64,000 nucleotides of DNA from Rotaria macrura (lineage: Eukaryota > Rotifera > Eurotatoria > Philodinida > Philodinidae), in the NCBI GenBank assembly GCA_900239685.1, contig OENT01000108.1:124001-188000 (forward strand), written 5' to 3'. Below the pieces are notes generated by a model. It ran no database searches, was not told the origin of the DNA, and worked only from the letters and a program-made list of their open reading frames with translations. The position numbers and the translations under genes are program-made. Each line of letters begins with the position of its first letter. The first letter of the stretch is position 1. Below are positions 20,548-33,919 of the stretch, piece after piece.

Positions 20548-22127
20548 GAGAATGTCGAATTCAAACCTCTACTTTGAAATAATTGTCGATAGTTAAAAAT
20601 AGGTCGTTTTGAGAGATGCCATCATTTGACATTAGAAGATTATCGGAACATTATTCTGTTTCAATTGTAAGCTAAATCGAATATTGATAAGACATGGGTA
20701 TCAAGTTGAACGAATTCCAATAAAACAAATACCAAGCAAGTCTATTTCAGATTGCTTTTGTATTAATGTGCGAAAGAGAAATTATCTGTATCGGATAATG
20801 TTTAATTATTTTGACGTTTCATTTTGATGAAGACTTCAGATTGTATGCACAAACTAAAAGACTTAGTAGTAGCCAGAAAACAAATGATCTATGTAAGTTA
20901 CGAAATAAAACAGGTGTCATCATTTTATATAACGTACCCGATATCGATTCTGTCAATCATGTTTTTCAAGATAAATCATTCTATTCTGTCGTATGGATGT
21001 TCATAGTTTGATTCAAATTTCTCTTTGCGAACAGAAACTAAAGCAAAGGATGAGAATTTCTATATTCTCTGGAATAATATTGGCATTCATTATTAAAAAT
21101 TGTTCTCTGAGTTAAGACGAATCTTCTATTGTCTTGCAGGCATCACGTTTTGGCTTGAATCATATTCGGATGACATCCAACCAACTTTTTCTCTAACTAT
21201 ATTATATATACATATATAATATCTTCTTGTTTCCTTTGATGTGAGTCATGGGTCATAGATTTTCCTTGACTGTCAAACATATGTATATATACATATATAT
21301 ATATATGAATGCCGTTTTTCTCTTCTCATTCTAACCTTGCTTTATAAATCTTTCCTTCTCGTTCATAATCGATGGGATTTTTTCCCTACTGTTATTACCC
21401 TATACATAGTGTCGTATGGTTGCAAAGATTGATTGATGGATCGATCTATATATCTATATATATACAAATGAAGTACAAGTGGCATGAAGATCTCACACAT
21501 CGTTTCTCAACGAAGGATTTCATTGCTGAAAATAAAAAATTTCTGCTATTCTCTAGCTACGATTGTTTTTTGTGAATATCAATACTTTAGAAAAAAGATG
21601 CTCATCAAACTGATTGTAATTAGATATGAATCGGAACCCAACAAGTTCTACCCATGTGAGAGATGCGTTTGTCATCGCATGCCAATAAACGAACGAAAGA
21701 ACATCATTCTGAGTCACTACTGAATAATAAATAATTCAATTCTACTTAGAAAATATTATTGAAATAATTGTACAAGTATAGCGCGGGTTCTTTTGATAGA
21801 TGTCACTATTTTCTAGTGCAATCTAAAATTTCGATTAACGAATAAAAATTCGTGAAACAATTTTCAAACATGCATGATCAATCTTCTGCAAGTGTTCTTT
21901 CTGACTACGATTTATCCATTTTGGAATTTCAAACATGAAGGCATTTCATATTACCTAATGGAATTGGCAGATAGGATGAGTCATTGTACAACAAGATTCT
22001 TCTCGTTACTCATAACTTTCCTAAAATGGGTTACATTTAAATAAATAAAGGTTCTTATCGTTTTCCTTTTCCATATCATGTCAACCTATTATCATAGAGT
22101 ATTCTCTTAATCGTAACAGTTATAACT

Positions 22128-25100
22128 ATGAACAGTAATCGTAAATTATCCTATGATATTTTTTCATCAGCCAGTCCTCATGATGAATATGAACTTATAC
22201 AACGTATCGGGTCAGGGACTTATGGCGATGTTTATAAAGTTTGTGACTTTCTTTACATAACGAAAGAATCTTTTTTAACGTGAATATCGTATCTATCTTA
22301 GGCTAGACATATCCCGACAGCATCAATGCGGGCATTGAAAGTAATTAAACTTGAGCCAGGTGATGATATCAATATAATACAACAAGAAATTCTAATGATG
22401 ATACAATGTAGCCATCCAAATATTATAGCCTATTTTGGCAGTTATTTAAAGTAAAAGCATGTATTAATCTAACTAATTAATAAACTATTGTGTACTTATT
22501 AGACGAGATAAATTATGGATTGCTATGGAATTATGTTCTGGTGGATCCATGCAAGATATTTATCATGGTTAGTTTGAAGGCAGATTGATTCAATATGAAT
22601 TGCCGAATTCTCGATTATTTGTTTTCTCTTATTAGTACACGGTCCATTGACTGAATTACAAATAGCGTATATACTCAAGGAAACTTTAAAAGGATTAGAT
22701 TATCTTCATAAAACAGGAAAAATGCATCGTGATATCAAAGTAAAATAGTTCGAAACTTAGAAATAATAATAACGCTTTCTACTTTTCGAATAGGGTGCTA
22801 ATATTCTACTCACGGATGATGGATACGTAAAACTAGGTAACTATTTGGCGAATGATTAACGTTATTAATTAGATTCTATTTTTTTACTTGATTCAGCTGA
22901 TTTCGGTGTTGCAGCAAGTATCACAGCGACTATATGTAAACGAAAATCCTTTATTGGTACACCTTATTGGTATGAACATTAAATTTAAAAAAATACAATA
23001 GAATTTATTTTCTTCTATCAATATTCAACTATAGGATGGCACCAGAAGTTGCTGCTGTTGAACGTAAAGGTGGTTATAATCATTTATGTGATATATGGGC
23101 TGTTGGAATAACTGCCATTGAATTTGCTGAACTACAACCACCAATGTTCGATTTACATCCGATGCGTGCTCTTTTTCTTATGTCTAAATCAGGTTTTAAA
23201 CCGCCAACATTAAAAGATCGAGCAAAATGGACGGTGACATTTCAAAATTTTATTAAATATGCGTTGATAAAAAATCCAAAGAAAAGACCGTCAGCTGAAA
23301 GATTACTTGAAGTAATCATCTTTGATAATAATAGGAATACTTCAATAATATGAATTTGTGTTTTTTTTTCTTGTTAGCATCCATTTCTTCAAGGAAATTT
23401 AGCAGCTCATATTGCCAAAGATCTCTTAGATAGAGTACGTAATGGAACCATGAATAATGTTGCATCCGAAGATCGAGACGATGATGATGATGATAGGGTA
23501 ATGAAATTTTTCATTTATCAATTATCATAAATAACTTTCTTTATTTAAATATTTAAGAGTATTTTTCAAGCGCCACGCAAGATTACATCAACTAGAGAGA
23601 CACCCATTGTATCATCGTCAAGTAAGTGAAAAAAAGAATGATATTTAACTATTAGACTAAAGTACTAATTCGTTACTAAGTGGAAAAGCGATTCAACAGA
23701 AGAAAAAGAAAAATCTTGCTTTTCACTATTTTTAACGTTAATCGATTTGATATATTAGTTTGAATAGTCAATTAAATATATTACATCACAAGATTTCTGA
23801 AATGAATTACAATGTAGCAACAATGATAGATCAAGTTTTTTTTTTCTAGAATCTTCGATTTGAGAAACTAGCTGTATTTCTACAGTCTGAAACGACAGTA
23901 ATTTGTCGGTTATATGAAATTTCACGTTTCTAATGATGACATGACCTTGTATGACAAAAATACCGATGCGATATGCTATCAACTTGCATTAATTTCAATG
24001 TCTATATACCTCATTAGGGCCTTCATGATCTGCCTATCACTATTGATTCAAGAGAAATTTGGTAAGACTAAAGTATAGTCGCTTTATTTAATTGAGCATT
24101 GTATTTTTGTAGACCGCTTGATAGATTACGAGTGATTTGTTTTTCTTCTGTGACTAATCATAGAACAAATATGTGCCAAAAATAACCTTGTCATTCAATA
24201 CGGAATGATTGTAATAAAATCGGTATAGAGATAAAAGATTGTTTCTTACAATAAAAATTTCTTTCAATAGTGATATTTCTAAAGATTACTAGTTAGACTA
24301 TGAACCAGAAATATCTATGTCAATGTTTACGACATCGTTGTCGGATTGAGAAAACATTAAGCTATGATATCAATCTATTAGTACTATTGTTAATGAAAGT
24401 TGTATGTCTACTCCAGTCATGCTAAGGTATTGAAGACAATGAATCTGCTGGAATTACATTGTGTTACATTAAGAAACTACACATTTAACATGAGCAGACA
24501 AAGTTCGCCAATTATCAAGTTCATGACCTAAATCGATAACTTGAGAGAGTTCACAATCAAAGAAAATTGAATTTAAATAATCGACGCAGTATCAGTATTC
24601 AAGTTTCAACGAGTACATACTGACAGATTTCCAATACTGATTTCATCTATAATTGAACTTGTGAAAAAACAAAAACATAATTGTTTAGGTGTTCGACCGT
24701 TGGTAGCAAATTTGAATCAGCCACCATTGATTCGTAGTTCGATACTCAATGATTCTAATTCGACCAAAAATCATGGAAATAATTCAAATCATGATCCAGT
24801 ACAATACAAATTGGAAAATATTTTCAAACATTCATATCAATTGTCTTTTCTGATTTAGGATTCTCCAAACGATAATATGCAATCGTCAACAAAAAATACA
24901 AGTACAGAAAACAATGAACATATTCACCGATTGAAATCCTTAGGCTTAGCTGAAGAAGATATTCATGTAAATATTCATAACATAGAATTGATCAATGAAC
25001 TTTACGTTTAATTTTTAGCACTTAATGAAAAAATTACCATTGAGTGCATTCGAAAATTTAGCTTTAAATGAAATTCAACATATTGTTGATGTTATGCGTG

Positions 25101-28100
25101 AAGCTGATGTTGAAGAAAATGAAGATTCAATGAACGATAGTACAATAAAACGAGTAGCAACATCAACAACAAAGGTATCGATCAATGAACATGATATTGA
25201 TACAAATAATAATACATTAAAACGAAACAACGAATATGTAAATATTTCACAAATTTCAAATTCTACATTGCAAACAAAACAAGATCGTTCGTTATCATCG
25301 AATGGTATACCAAGTGTACCTCGAGTTCATATGGGTGCTGGTTTTATGAAAATATTTAATCAATGTCCATTAGAAATTCATGCTAGTTCTTGTTGGGTGA
25401 ATAATGAAACGAAAGGTAATTAATATATTCATAATTCTTTACAGACTACGACTCATAGTGTGCATCGTATGAGAGAAATGAGTTTCAATTTATTGAATAG
25501 ACAAAATCAGACTAAATTCATCCAGATCGACCTCTCTTCGTAAATTATAGCCGATAGAATACTTTCGTGTAATCTATGTTCGTCTATCAAAACAAAAGTT
25601 TTATTTTAATAGAAACAAAACCAATATTGAACAAGCTGTATGGTCGTTCGATCTTACTTGTACTTCAGTCACAAACATAAACGGTTCCATGTTGAATAGT
25701 GTTAGATTTGCTTGTAAAATTCAGCGGGTACAACGATATCGGTTAAGCTGATAGTCTAACAGTAATAAAAAATGGTAAAGGTTAGATTCAGGGTACGGAT
25801 GTACAACCTAACGATGTGAACTACAATGATTCTTCGGCCTTGATAGCTCTCGTACAGCTTGTCTTGTCAGAAAGATATTTCTCTTATAGATATATTTCGG
25901 AAAAAAAATAAAGCAAAAAATAACCTTAATAATGAGACAAACAAATGAAATTCTCTTTTAAGATCAACATCTGGAGGAGACAATTAAGCAAAAAAGAAAA
26001 CATTATACAATATATGTCAATAGGGAAATGTACTAAATAGGAAAATGAATAAAAAAAACAGTTGGATTATTCCCTGTTGAATTTCTAAACTAGGCCATCG
26101 ACGTCTAAATATTTTATCTTGATTGGCATGAAAGAAAAATTTGGCTCGATTGTTTTTTAGAAAGAAAATGTCTTCGTAGACTAATGAATATAAACGAATA
26201 ATAAGTTTCCGTTCGTTCAAAGTGATTCGACTGATCCTATTCAATTATTTTATAAGTAGAATTGGAAGGTCTTGAGTTGATAACTTATGAGAATACCATG
26301 ATAGATCAATGACAAAACCTAAAGTGAAATAACATTCACTAGGCATAAATATTAGTACAAATGTCAAGGATTTTTGTATTCGAATGGAAACTACTGGAAG
26401 GCAAACTTTTTAACTAATGCATCGATGAAATTGTTCCGTTTAACATCGAATGAAATTAACATTGATGTATTTTATCTTTGATACAATTGATTAGAATAGC
26501 AAACTAAACTTAATTATTGAGAAAAATTTGAATAGCTAATTCATATTTAATGCAAAATTACGATAGATAATTTTGAAATTGTTTTTCCCTATAGATCAAT
26601 TTGTATTGATTGCAGCCGAGGAAGGCATATATTCATTGAATCTCAGTGAATTACATGATGCTACATTAGAATTGGTACGTAGAACTTCTTTTTTTTTTTT
26701 TTACTTTTTGTTTAACCATTATGATCACAACTATGCTTCAATTTTAGTTGTACCCTAGACGAACAACGTGGTTATTTGTTAATGATAATATTCTTTGGTC
26801 TATATCAGGTAATTATGATAGAAATGAATATTTCAAAAGATGAAGAAAAAACAACGTATATCATTTTATTCATATTAGGAAAATCGAATAGTTTATATCG
26901 ACATGATCTATTTTTATTAATGCAAAATAAAAGTACAGCTCGATTATCATTACAATTAAATAAATTTACAATACCAGGAAAATTTGAGAAATTAATGCCG
27001 AAGTAAAACTAGAATAAAACAAACGAGTAATTTGACTTTCATCAATGTATCTTGTTGTTTTACTTAGAAAATCAGCAGCATCTATAAAAATTAATAATAC
27101 ACGTGGATGCATTCGTTGTTGTGTTGGTCGAAATCAATATAATGGATTTATTTATCTTGCTGGAATGTTAACTAATGAAGTATTTCTTATGCAATATTAT
27201 GATCCATTAAGAAAATTTATGAATTTAAAAGTATGACTTGTATTTTATTCGACTATTCGATCGAATTTTGTTGTTCTTGTTCTTGTCTAGACTGTTTCAA
27301 TTTCGATACCAGCTGAGCCAAAACTTTTTCAAATGATTTTTTCACCAGAAAATCAATATGCTTATGTTTGTATAGGTGTTAGTAAAAGGTAAATAGATTT
27401 ACATGTCTACTACTTAGTTCTTTTCTATGTTCGTATATTTAGTAAATCTTCATCGAATTTATTTAAATTTGCTGAAATTAATTTTGAAACCGAAAAATTA
27501 GAAAACTATGATAATGGTAAGACTAATTTTAGTCCTAATGCATGTGAATCTTGCAGTCGAGAAAATTTCAATTAGATTGTAAATTAGAAACAAATGAAAC
27601 GAATAAAATCATTTCATTTTGATGGAATTCTGTCATTTTCTTACGTTTAACTAGCATATGTAGTATATTAGTAATGAACTACTTACGAGAATGCCTGCTG
27701 TTAGATCATTATTCAATTGTAAGAAAAACAACACGGAATTACGAAGACCTCGAACGATCCAAATAGTATAATACTGTCCACTCTTTAGTGTCAGAGAAAA
27801 TAAAAATGAATATAAAGTACAATATGTAGTGTAGCCGGTATTTCACCAAGTCCCATAGGATTTTCTATTAGTATTTCTGAAGTAGTTCTTTACGTGCAAA
27901 TCATTCTAGTATATAAAAATTTCTAATTATTTTTTAGTCTATCTTCTTTCGAATGCATCACATGTGATACAACATGAAAAAGATGCTGATACAGTACTTA
28001 TTTGCCAAGGAAGTAAGAATTAAATATTTACTCGATTGATTCAAAAATAAACTTAACGTATATTCATTTAGATTGTATCAGTATTGTTAATTCTCAAGGA

Positions 28101-28534
28101 AAACCTTCTAACAATCGACCAATCTTATCAGAACTTCATTTTGATTATGACATTCAATCATTAGGTAAAATTGACTGATCATAAATTTGTTCTCTATTGT
28201 TTTTCATAATTCAATTTTCTATTTATATCTGAAGTTTGTTTACAAGATAGTGTACTTGCATTTCATAAACATGGTGTGCAAGGTAGAAGTTTAAAAGATA
28301 ATGAAGTTACACAAGAAATTTTTGATCAAACTCGATCATTTCGAGTTATTGGTAGTGATCGGTAACTATTATAAAAAAGCAAAGCGATTTTTCATAGATT
28401 ATAATGCTTTTTTTTGTCTTCTTTGAAGTTTGGTTGTTCTACAAAGTCGCTCATGGAATCCGTCACAATCATCTGGTGCATTAATGACGACACCATCTGA
28501 TTTACATATTTTAATGGGTCATGAAAATACATAA
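22128..28534 (+). CDS. MAP4K3/5-like (GCK-I) serine/threonine kinase with CNH domain
   Basis: Twenty-two exons: 22128-22238, 22302-22450, 22503-22567, 22636-22739, 22794-22836, 22897-22969, 23035-23311, 23378-23497, 23558-23621, 24689-24798, 24859-24966, 25019-25415, 26595-26674, 26748-26808, 26879-27002, 27068-27230, 27291-27388, 27443-27516, 27938-28012, 28072-28164, 28235-28361 and 28429-28534. Every phase joins, giving about 873 aa (MAP4K3 894, MAP4K5 846). The kinase domain covers about 21-278: glycine loop [15 protein letters not shown] lysine K50, HRDIKGAN with D141, DFG at 159, and activation loop GTPYWMAPEV, all intact. A low-complexity Asn/Ser middle follows. The citron-homology domain runs from about 515 to the end ([46 protein letters not shown]). 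Such kinases act in JNK, TOR and Hippo signalling in animals. The Asp/Glu-rich stretch after the kinase (DDDDDDR) is low complexity. The exon 10 donor at 24799 is the least certain junction. Confidence 0.95.
23622..24688 (+). other. Long intron 9 of the MAP4K-like gene
   Basis: A 1.07-kb intron in the low-complexity middle of the gene. An exon-like segment at 24019-24061 has splice-like borders, but joining it to exon 9 gives an immediate stop. Nothing else is recognisable. Confidence 0.6.
25416..26594 (+). other. Long intron 12 of the MAP4K-like gene
   Basis: A 1.18-kb intron inside the CNH-coding part of the gene. It is AT-rich, with no repeat or exon-like segment that I can support. Confidence 0.6.
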
Positions 28535-30241
28535 TATTTTATTTCAATCATGCATATATGACAAGCCGGTATTATTAAAACACATACTTCATCTTTTTTT
28601 CTTCTTTAAGTCAATTTCGTTTTGGTTTTTTTTTATACATACATATAACAGTGTTTTGTGAAAAAGATAAATATTCTTTGCTTCAATATTATATTAATGC
28701 GTGTTTTCAATGTCAGATTTTTGCTCCGTTAATTTATTTAAGGATATCGTGCAATATACGAGCTTAATCAGTCCCCATCACTTCTTTTATACACGTGTGT
28801 GTGTGTTTGTGAAATGTAATAATTTCATAAGAGTATCATTTTATGAATTTGCGGTTCTCTTCTCGATATAATTCAAATGTAATTTACTCAAACGACAATA
28901 TTTGTTTTCTCTTGCAAAACAACGAATACTAGTTAATGTCAGAATAGTTGATTGATACATACTTAAATTGTAAGACAATATATTACTTTAATAAAATTTT
29001 ATCAGTTTCTCCTCATTAATAATCTTAAGATCTTATAGATATAGTGATCATACTGAGATTGTACTTTATATCAATAGTTCTCTTTTCAAGTATTTTAGTT
29101 GATATGGATTAGACGTGTCGTTAAATATTATTAGTTTTGCTTTGAAAGAACGTGAACAGATATAAAAAAAAACAAGAATCGTTTACCAAGTAGCTTGATA
29201 CAATTTTTACTGTGCGCGTGGAACGAATCCCTCGTGGCCTAAGATCATTGAATGCGTTTTCTTCATCGACGAACAGATAAATTCATGCTATTACAGTTAA
29301 ATTGACGATTGGGATGTCTATAAAACGAAGTGTATGCTGATGAATTTCTAGAGCTGGACGAATATTTACTGATATCTAACCACGTATAACTTTCACTCTA
29401 GTAACAAATCGATGATTTATTGGATTGAGTTTTTCTAAAGATTTTCAAGCACGGTTATTTCAATCTGTTTGGTTTATCAACGATATGAAACGAAAAGATA
29501 ATCAGCGGTCCCCTATTCTTGCAGGCATCGAAAATTATAATATCAAAAGGAAAATTTGTGAAACAAAAACTATAGAACATTCCAAATGAAGGAATGTTTG
29601 ATTTCTTTACTTCTTAGTTATTCTACACAGATTTTTATCAATCACAAGTCACTGGAGTACATGATCGTATGACAGGAGTATATATTTGGCACAATTCTTA
29701 ATAAAGTGTCTCAATATAGAAATCGAAATACTTCACTACATAATTGAAAGTAAAATCTGAATGAAGTGTTTAGGTCCATTAATCGAACATATGTATAATA
29801 TTTCATAGCTTTTTGACGATATTTTGAATACAATGAAGTACAGAAATTTCGAATTTATGAGTATTTCTATTGACTCATGATCATCTCAACAATAAAAGAA
29901 AGGAACTGCTTCCAGAGGTAGGATCGATTTGATTGGAGACAAATGCAAACCAATTCCATCCCCTAATGCTTCGTAGTCAAGAAACTTTGTTATAATTTCA
30001 TTACAAGTAGGGTTTAATACATTTCAAAAATATTTATCGGATAGAAAAATTAATCTATCATACATCAATGTGATAAATCTTCAGAGCAGCTCATGAGACG
30101 ATTCTTTAGTACTGATTTTTTATCCCACTGATTTAAGTTGAGATAAAAGCTATGGTTGATGCAAAACGTATAGATGTGCGTAGATAAGAAGCTTACTTAT
30201 AGTCTAGCTTTCATTCATATCAACAACATCAAAGCAAAAGA
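28535..30241. other. Intergenic region between MAP4K-like and AMOP genes
   Basis: AT-rich. The 5' part should be the MAP4K 3' untranslated region; a short GT repeat lies at 28794-28808. No gene, RNA or inverted repeat was recognised. Confidence 0.5.
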
Positions 30242-30802
30242 ATGATTTTACATATAGAACTGACCGTTTTCTTTCTATTCATTATATCGATTGAATGTCA
30301 ACGTTTTGATGAGAGTAGTCGAGGTATCCTTGAATGGATAACACCGAAATCTGTTGAAGAAAAATGTAAAACTTGGTACAATAAACAACCTTCTCCGGCT
30401 GTTTACTTGAGCAAGATATTACCAGCACCATGCAGTATATCGAGAACATTTCCATCGAAGTTAACCGGTGGTTGGTCAGTGGATCCTCAATGCAACCCGG
30501 ATAAGCAACCGAAAACTTGTTCTTACCACGTAGGGGCTTGGGGTTGCTATCGACATGCGTTTGGCGAAACAGGGCCGGGTGCACAGGCTTGCTATGACAA
30601 ACAAGGCCATTGGATTTCCGATCCATGGAAAGGTGCAGGAACACTCGATGCCGAAACACCACTGGGTTCATTGTTTCAACAGCTGAAACATTACAATGCT
30701 GATGTTGACTCGTATTTTAATTGTTGCGTAGGTTCAGAATCACTAAAACGCACCACGTGCAACATGTACTTTGAGAAGCGACCACCGGGTGTGTGTGTGT
30801 AG
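30242..30802 (+). CDS. Secreted single-domain AMOP protein
   Basis: An intronless frame of 186 aa. Residues 1-19 (MILHIELTVFFLFIISIEC) look like a signal peptide followed by QRFDES. The mature part has the cysteine and aromatic pattern of the AMOP domain (adhesion-associated domain of MUC4, SUSD2 and isthmin). In order these are: a CKTWYN start, PAPCSISRTFP, a DPQCNPD segment, CSYHVGAWGCYR, GPGAQACYDKQGHWI, GAGTLD, and an ending YFNCCVG...CNMYFEKRPPGVC. The AMOP domain is extracellular and usually part of a larger protein; here it fills almost the whole product. Lack of introns stands out beside the intron-rich neighbours, and GC is higher than around it. An extracellular adhesion or matrix role is inferred from the family; the partner is unknown. 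Confidence 0.8.
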   Translation: MILHIELTVFFLFIISIECQRFDESSRGILEWITPKSVEEKCKTWYNKQPSPAVYLSKILPAPCSISRTFPSKLTGGWSVDPQCNPDKQPKTCSYHVGAWGCYRHAFGETGPGAQACYDKQGHWISDPWKGAGTLDAETPLGSLFQQLKHYNADVDSYFNCCVGSESLKRTTCNMYFEKRPPGVCV

Positions 30803-33800
30803 TGATGCTAGCAGTCTAATGCTATTGTTTTTACGTTTCATCAACATAAAATATACGATGAGCAAAGAAAGTAAAAACTTAGGCTTCGTTTGATATGTTC
30901 ATGCTTTATTGCATCGAGAATACTTGCAAAGAAATCCACCGAAACTAATTTTCAGTACCCTATCATGCAAGGTCTAACTCAATCTATTGCATCTGAATGT
31001 GAAAATTTCCCACACACGGTATCCGATCACCGGAAACTGGCATAATCCTTTAATGGTTCACGATTTCGAATGTCAGATTCCAATAAGATGACTCGATGAT
31101 ATCTGACCAACATACTCATCAGTATGTATGGAAATCCGATGAAAGAAAAGTATCTGTTGAAACTTTACTTAGTTTTAATATCTATTATTTTTATTTGCTC
31201 TTGTTTTTAATCCATTATTTATTTTGTTGGCATTTTATTCATTCATCCATGTCTTTCTCTATTTCATTTTAGATTGCTGTACGAGATAAAATTAATCAAA
31301 ACTGAGTCAGACATTCTCAAATGTTTTTTTCCTCGTTTTATTTAGTCCATCATGTGTCATTTGTATTGTATTTTTTTTTTGCATTGAATTTTATTAAATG
31401 TGCTAAAGTTTTGTGATTTTCATTTTATTATGTCGAAATAACTTGATTTAATCTATACATTTCTATCCAATTACACAGACTCAAGGAAGACGGTTAAATA
31501 AAGTATAATGTTGAGGCATGAACTTCATAAGGTATCATCACATTCTGCGTGTATGTGACATTTTCCAATCATCGAATCCGACGAGAATCTACTTTTCGAT
31601 TGCTCATCTTGTGTAGTTCTTGCCTACTTCAGCTGTAGGGGTGGCAAAAAAAATTGATCATCTCTTATATCCAAGCATTGATGAATTGAAAAGAAAATCA
31701 AGTTACCGAAACTTTCAGATATTCAAATTGATCATACAAATTCACTGCACATGTTCTCTGAAAAAATTAAAAAGAAATTTACATGCGTAAAGTGGAATGA
31801 AACGTTTACAGTGCAATTATTGATCTTTCTATGTGATCTTTAATATAAATGACTAAAATGGGTGGTTCTAACCAATTGTTGATTCTATCTACCGAAAGAA
31901 AAACAATTCAAATTGCTATGCTACTCCTGAAGTACTATTTTCTTGCCTTTGAACTATTTGAGATTCTATGTATCAGATCGACTTTGAGCGTGAGTTCTCT
32001 TTCACATGTCTATTTCGTCCTTAGATATAATTCTTTTAACGACTCAAACCAAATCATTTTCGAAACATTACGACGTATTGGTTGCGTTTATAAAATAGTG
32101 ACTTTCAACACATAACAATGAAAAGCGGTCCAAATATTAACATCAGTTTTCCGTCTGTTGCAAATAAATTCGTTATTTATTTATTAGACGAGACAACTTG
32201 ATTCTAGAAGCCAAGAGACTACTCCAAATGGGTTTCAGTATAATCAAGATGTTTTCAATGATTGTCTTTGTTAGCATTAGGTTTTTTTCGAGCAACTCTA
32301 CCCTGTAAGGTAGAAGTATGCGATCGGTGACATCTCTTTTGCTCATAGAGCATTATTAACAATTCAGTTTACTAGATTTTACTGATGTTTATTGATCTGT
32401 TTCAACAATATTTCATATAGATTTTGTTTATTTCAACTTCATGATTATGACACGAATCAAATTTAAGCAAATTACCACTCGCATGAAGTATTGAAAATGA
32501 TAATCATCGTTGAGAAAGCGATTAATAACGGTTTCTGTTAGACTAAAACAACAGTGAGAGAGTGACGCCATTGAATATATGAAAAGTTTCATCCCCATCT
32601 CATATCTACAAACGCAGTCACACTAACCATCACCAGTAATTAGTAAAATTGCATGTTTCTAGTATTCTTCGTTCATCAATTTAAATTGTAGACCCATTGA
32701 AAATTTATAATACCATCGCGTTTGATGTTTTAAAAAGGATTGAAGATGCTGCTTACCAATATTTTCCTTTATTTATCGAACAACATATGTAATAAACTCC
32801 TTCTAATCATCAAGTTAGCAGATTGTGTTAATAGGGTTGGTCAATATTTCAATAACGTAATTTTTCCGAACAGTACTCTCTAGTTCAATAAAATGACAAA
32901 CATCAGTCATTCATCGTCATCGTAGATCCAGGTGTATTTCTGATTACATCGTGGATTCTTAATAAGAACAACTTTGATTGGTGCAATCAACATACATGAC
33001 ATTGCGATTATATTTTCAATCAAAACAGATGGTTTTGGTTAAAGTTTTTTTTTATTCCATAAAACAACAAGATTCCGGCAGCAATGGAAAACTACTATTA
33101 CGCTCTGAAAATAATCACTGAAGTTGACAAATCTCATGTAAAATTCAAATTGAAGATGAAAGATTTTAACGAGAACAAGATGGAACACTTCTGATCATGA
33201 AAAATCGTTAAAAATTTGTTTTTAACGAAATTTCATTAGGTATTTTATGTAAAACTGTTTTTTACACCAAAAAAAAGCGTAAAAATTTGTTGAAAAAGAT
33301 TTTCTAACACGTATGCATGACGAGAAATGTAACATCAGTTTTAGTAAAATTCCTTCGTCTTATGATAGGCAATATCCTACATGATTCTATGGCTTCTTCG
33401 GTACAGTACATCAGCGAATATAAATTAGGACAGTGTCCCTGGACCAACAGTACAGTTATGTAAACAATAAAAACGCACACAAGAGATTTTGTATAGAGAA
33501 TAATTAAAAGCAATGCAGGTTTACTACTACAATCGATCGATCACTTGAATCCCATGACAATGCAAAGTAAGAAATGTGTGTAAATAGTTGATATTTCAAT
33601 GCCATCTTGCGAATTATTACACGTAGTGCGAACCGAATGGATACGTGCTATTGAATATAAGAAATGAAGTAGCTATCTTTCTACAATTTTTATGATTAGA
33701 AAGGTGATATTGAATAATACAGATAAGTATCAAAACCTCTACGATTGAGCGTAATTGTAGTTATACTTATCAGCGCCATCGCATCTACATCCTTTTCATT

Positions 33801-33919
33801 CAGAAAACTGCATTCATCTATTGATAGTTATTTTTATTTTTATTGCCATTTTATAGAATATACTAGAATGTTATTACAAAACATATACATTCTCATAGAA
33901 TATAAAATTTAAAAATCAA
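30803..33919. other. Gene-free stretch downstream of the AMOP gene
   Basis: About 3.1 kb of AT-rich sequence with no supported gene. Short inverted repeats around 33204-33270 (for example TCGTTAAAAA / TTTTTAACGA) are the only structure noticed. Confidence 0.5.

Larger units (their letters stand above)
17576..22127. other. Intergenic region between divergent ELAV-like and MAP4K-like genes
   Basis: The first part should hold the ELAV promoter and leader; 17540-17600 is unusually GC-rich for the window. The rest is AT-rich with simple repeats at 19624-19655, 20409-20426 and 21280-21306, and the inverted-repeat element at 20321-20547. No gene is recognisable. Confidence 0.5.

Noticed and set aside
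24019-24061. Possible extra MAP4K exon between exons 9 and 10, with AG and GTAAGA borders
   Set aside because: Joining it to exon 9 in phase gives a stop within three codons, while exon 9 joins directly to 24689 in phase.
33304-33513. Minus-strand 69-codon frame with a hydrophobic N-terminus and several cysteines, like a small secreted peptide
   Set aside because: The frame opens at TTG; the first ATG lies past the hydrophobic part. No family resemblance and no splice support.
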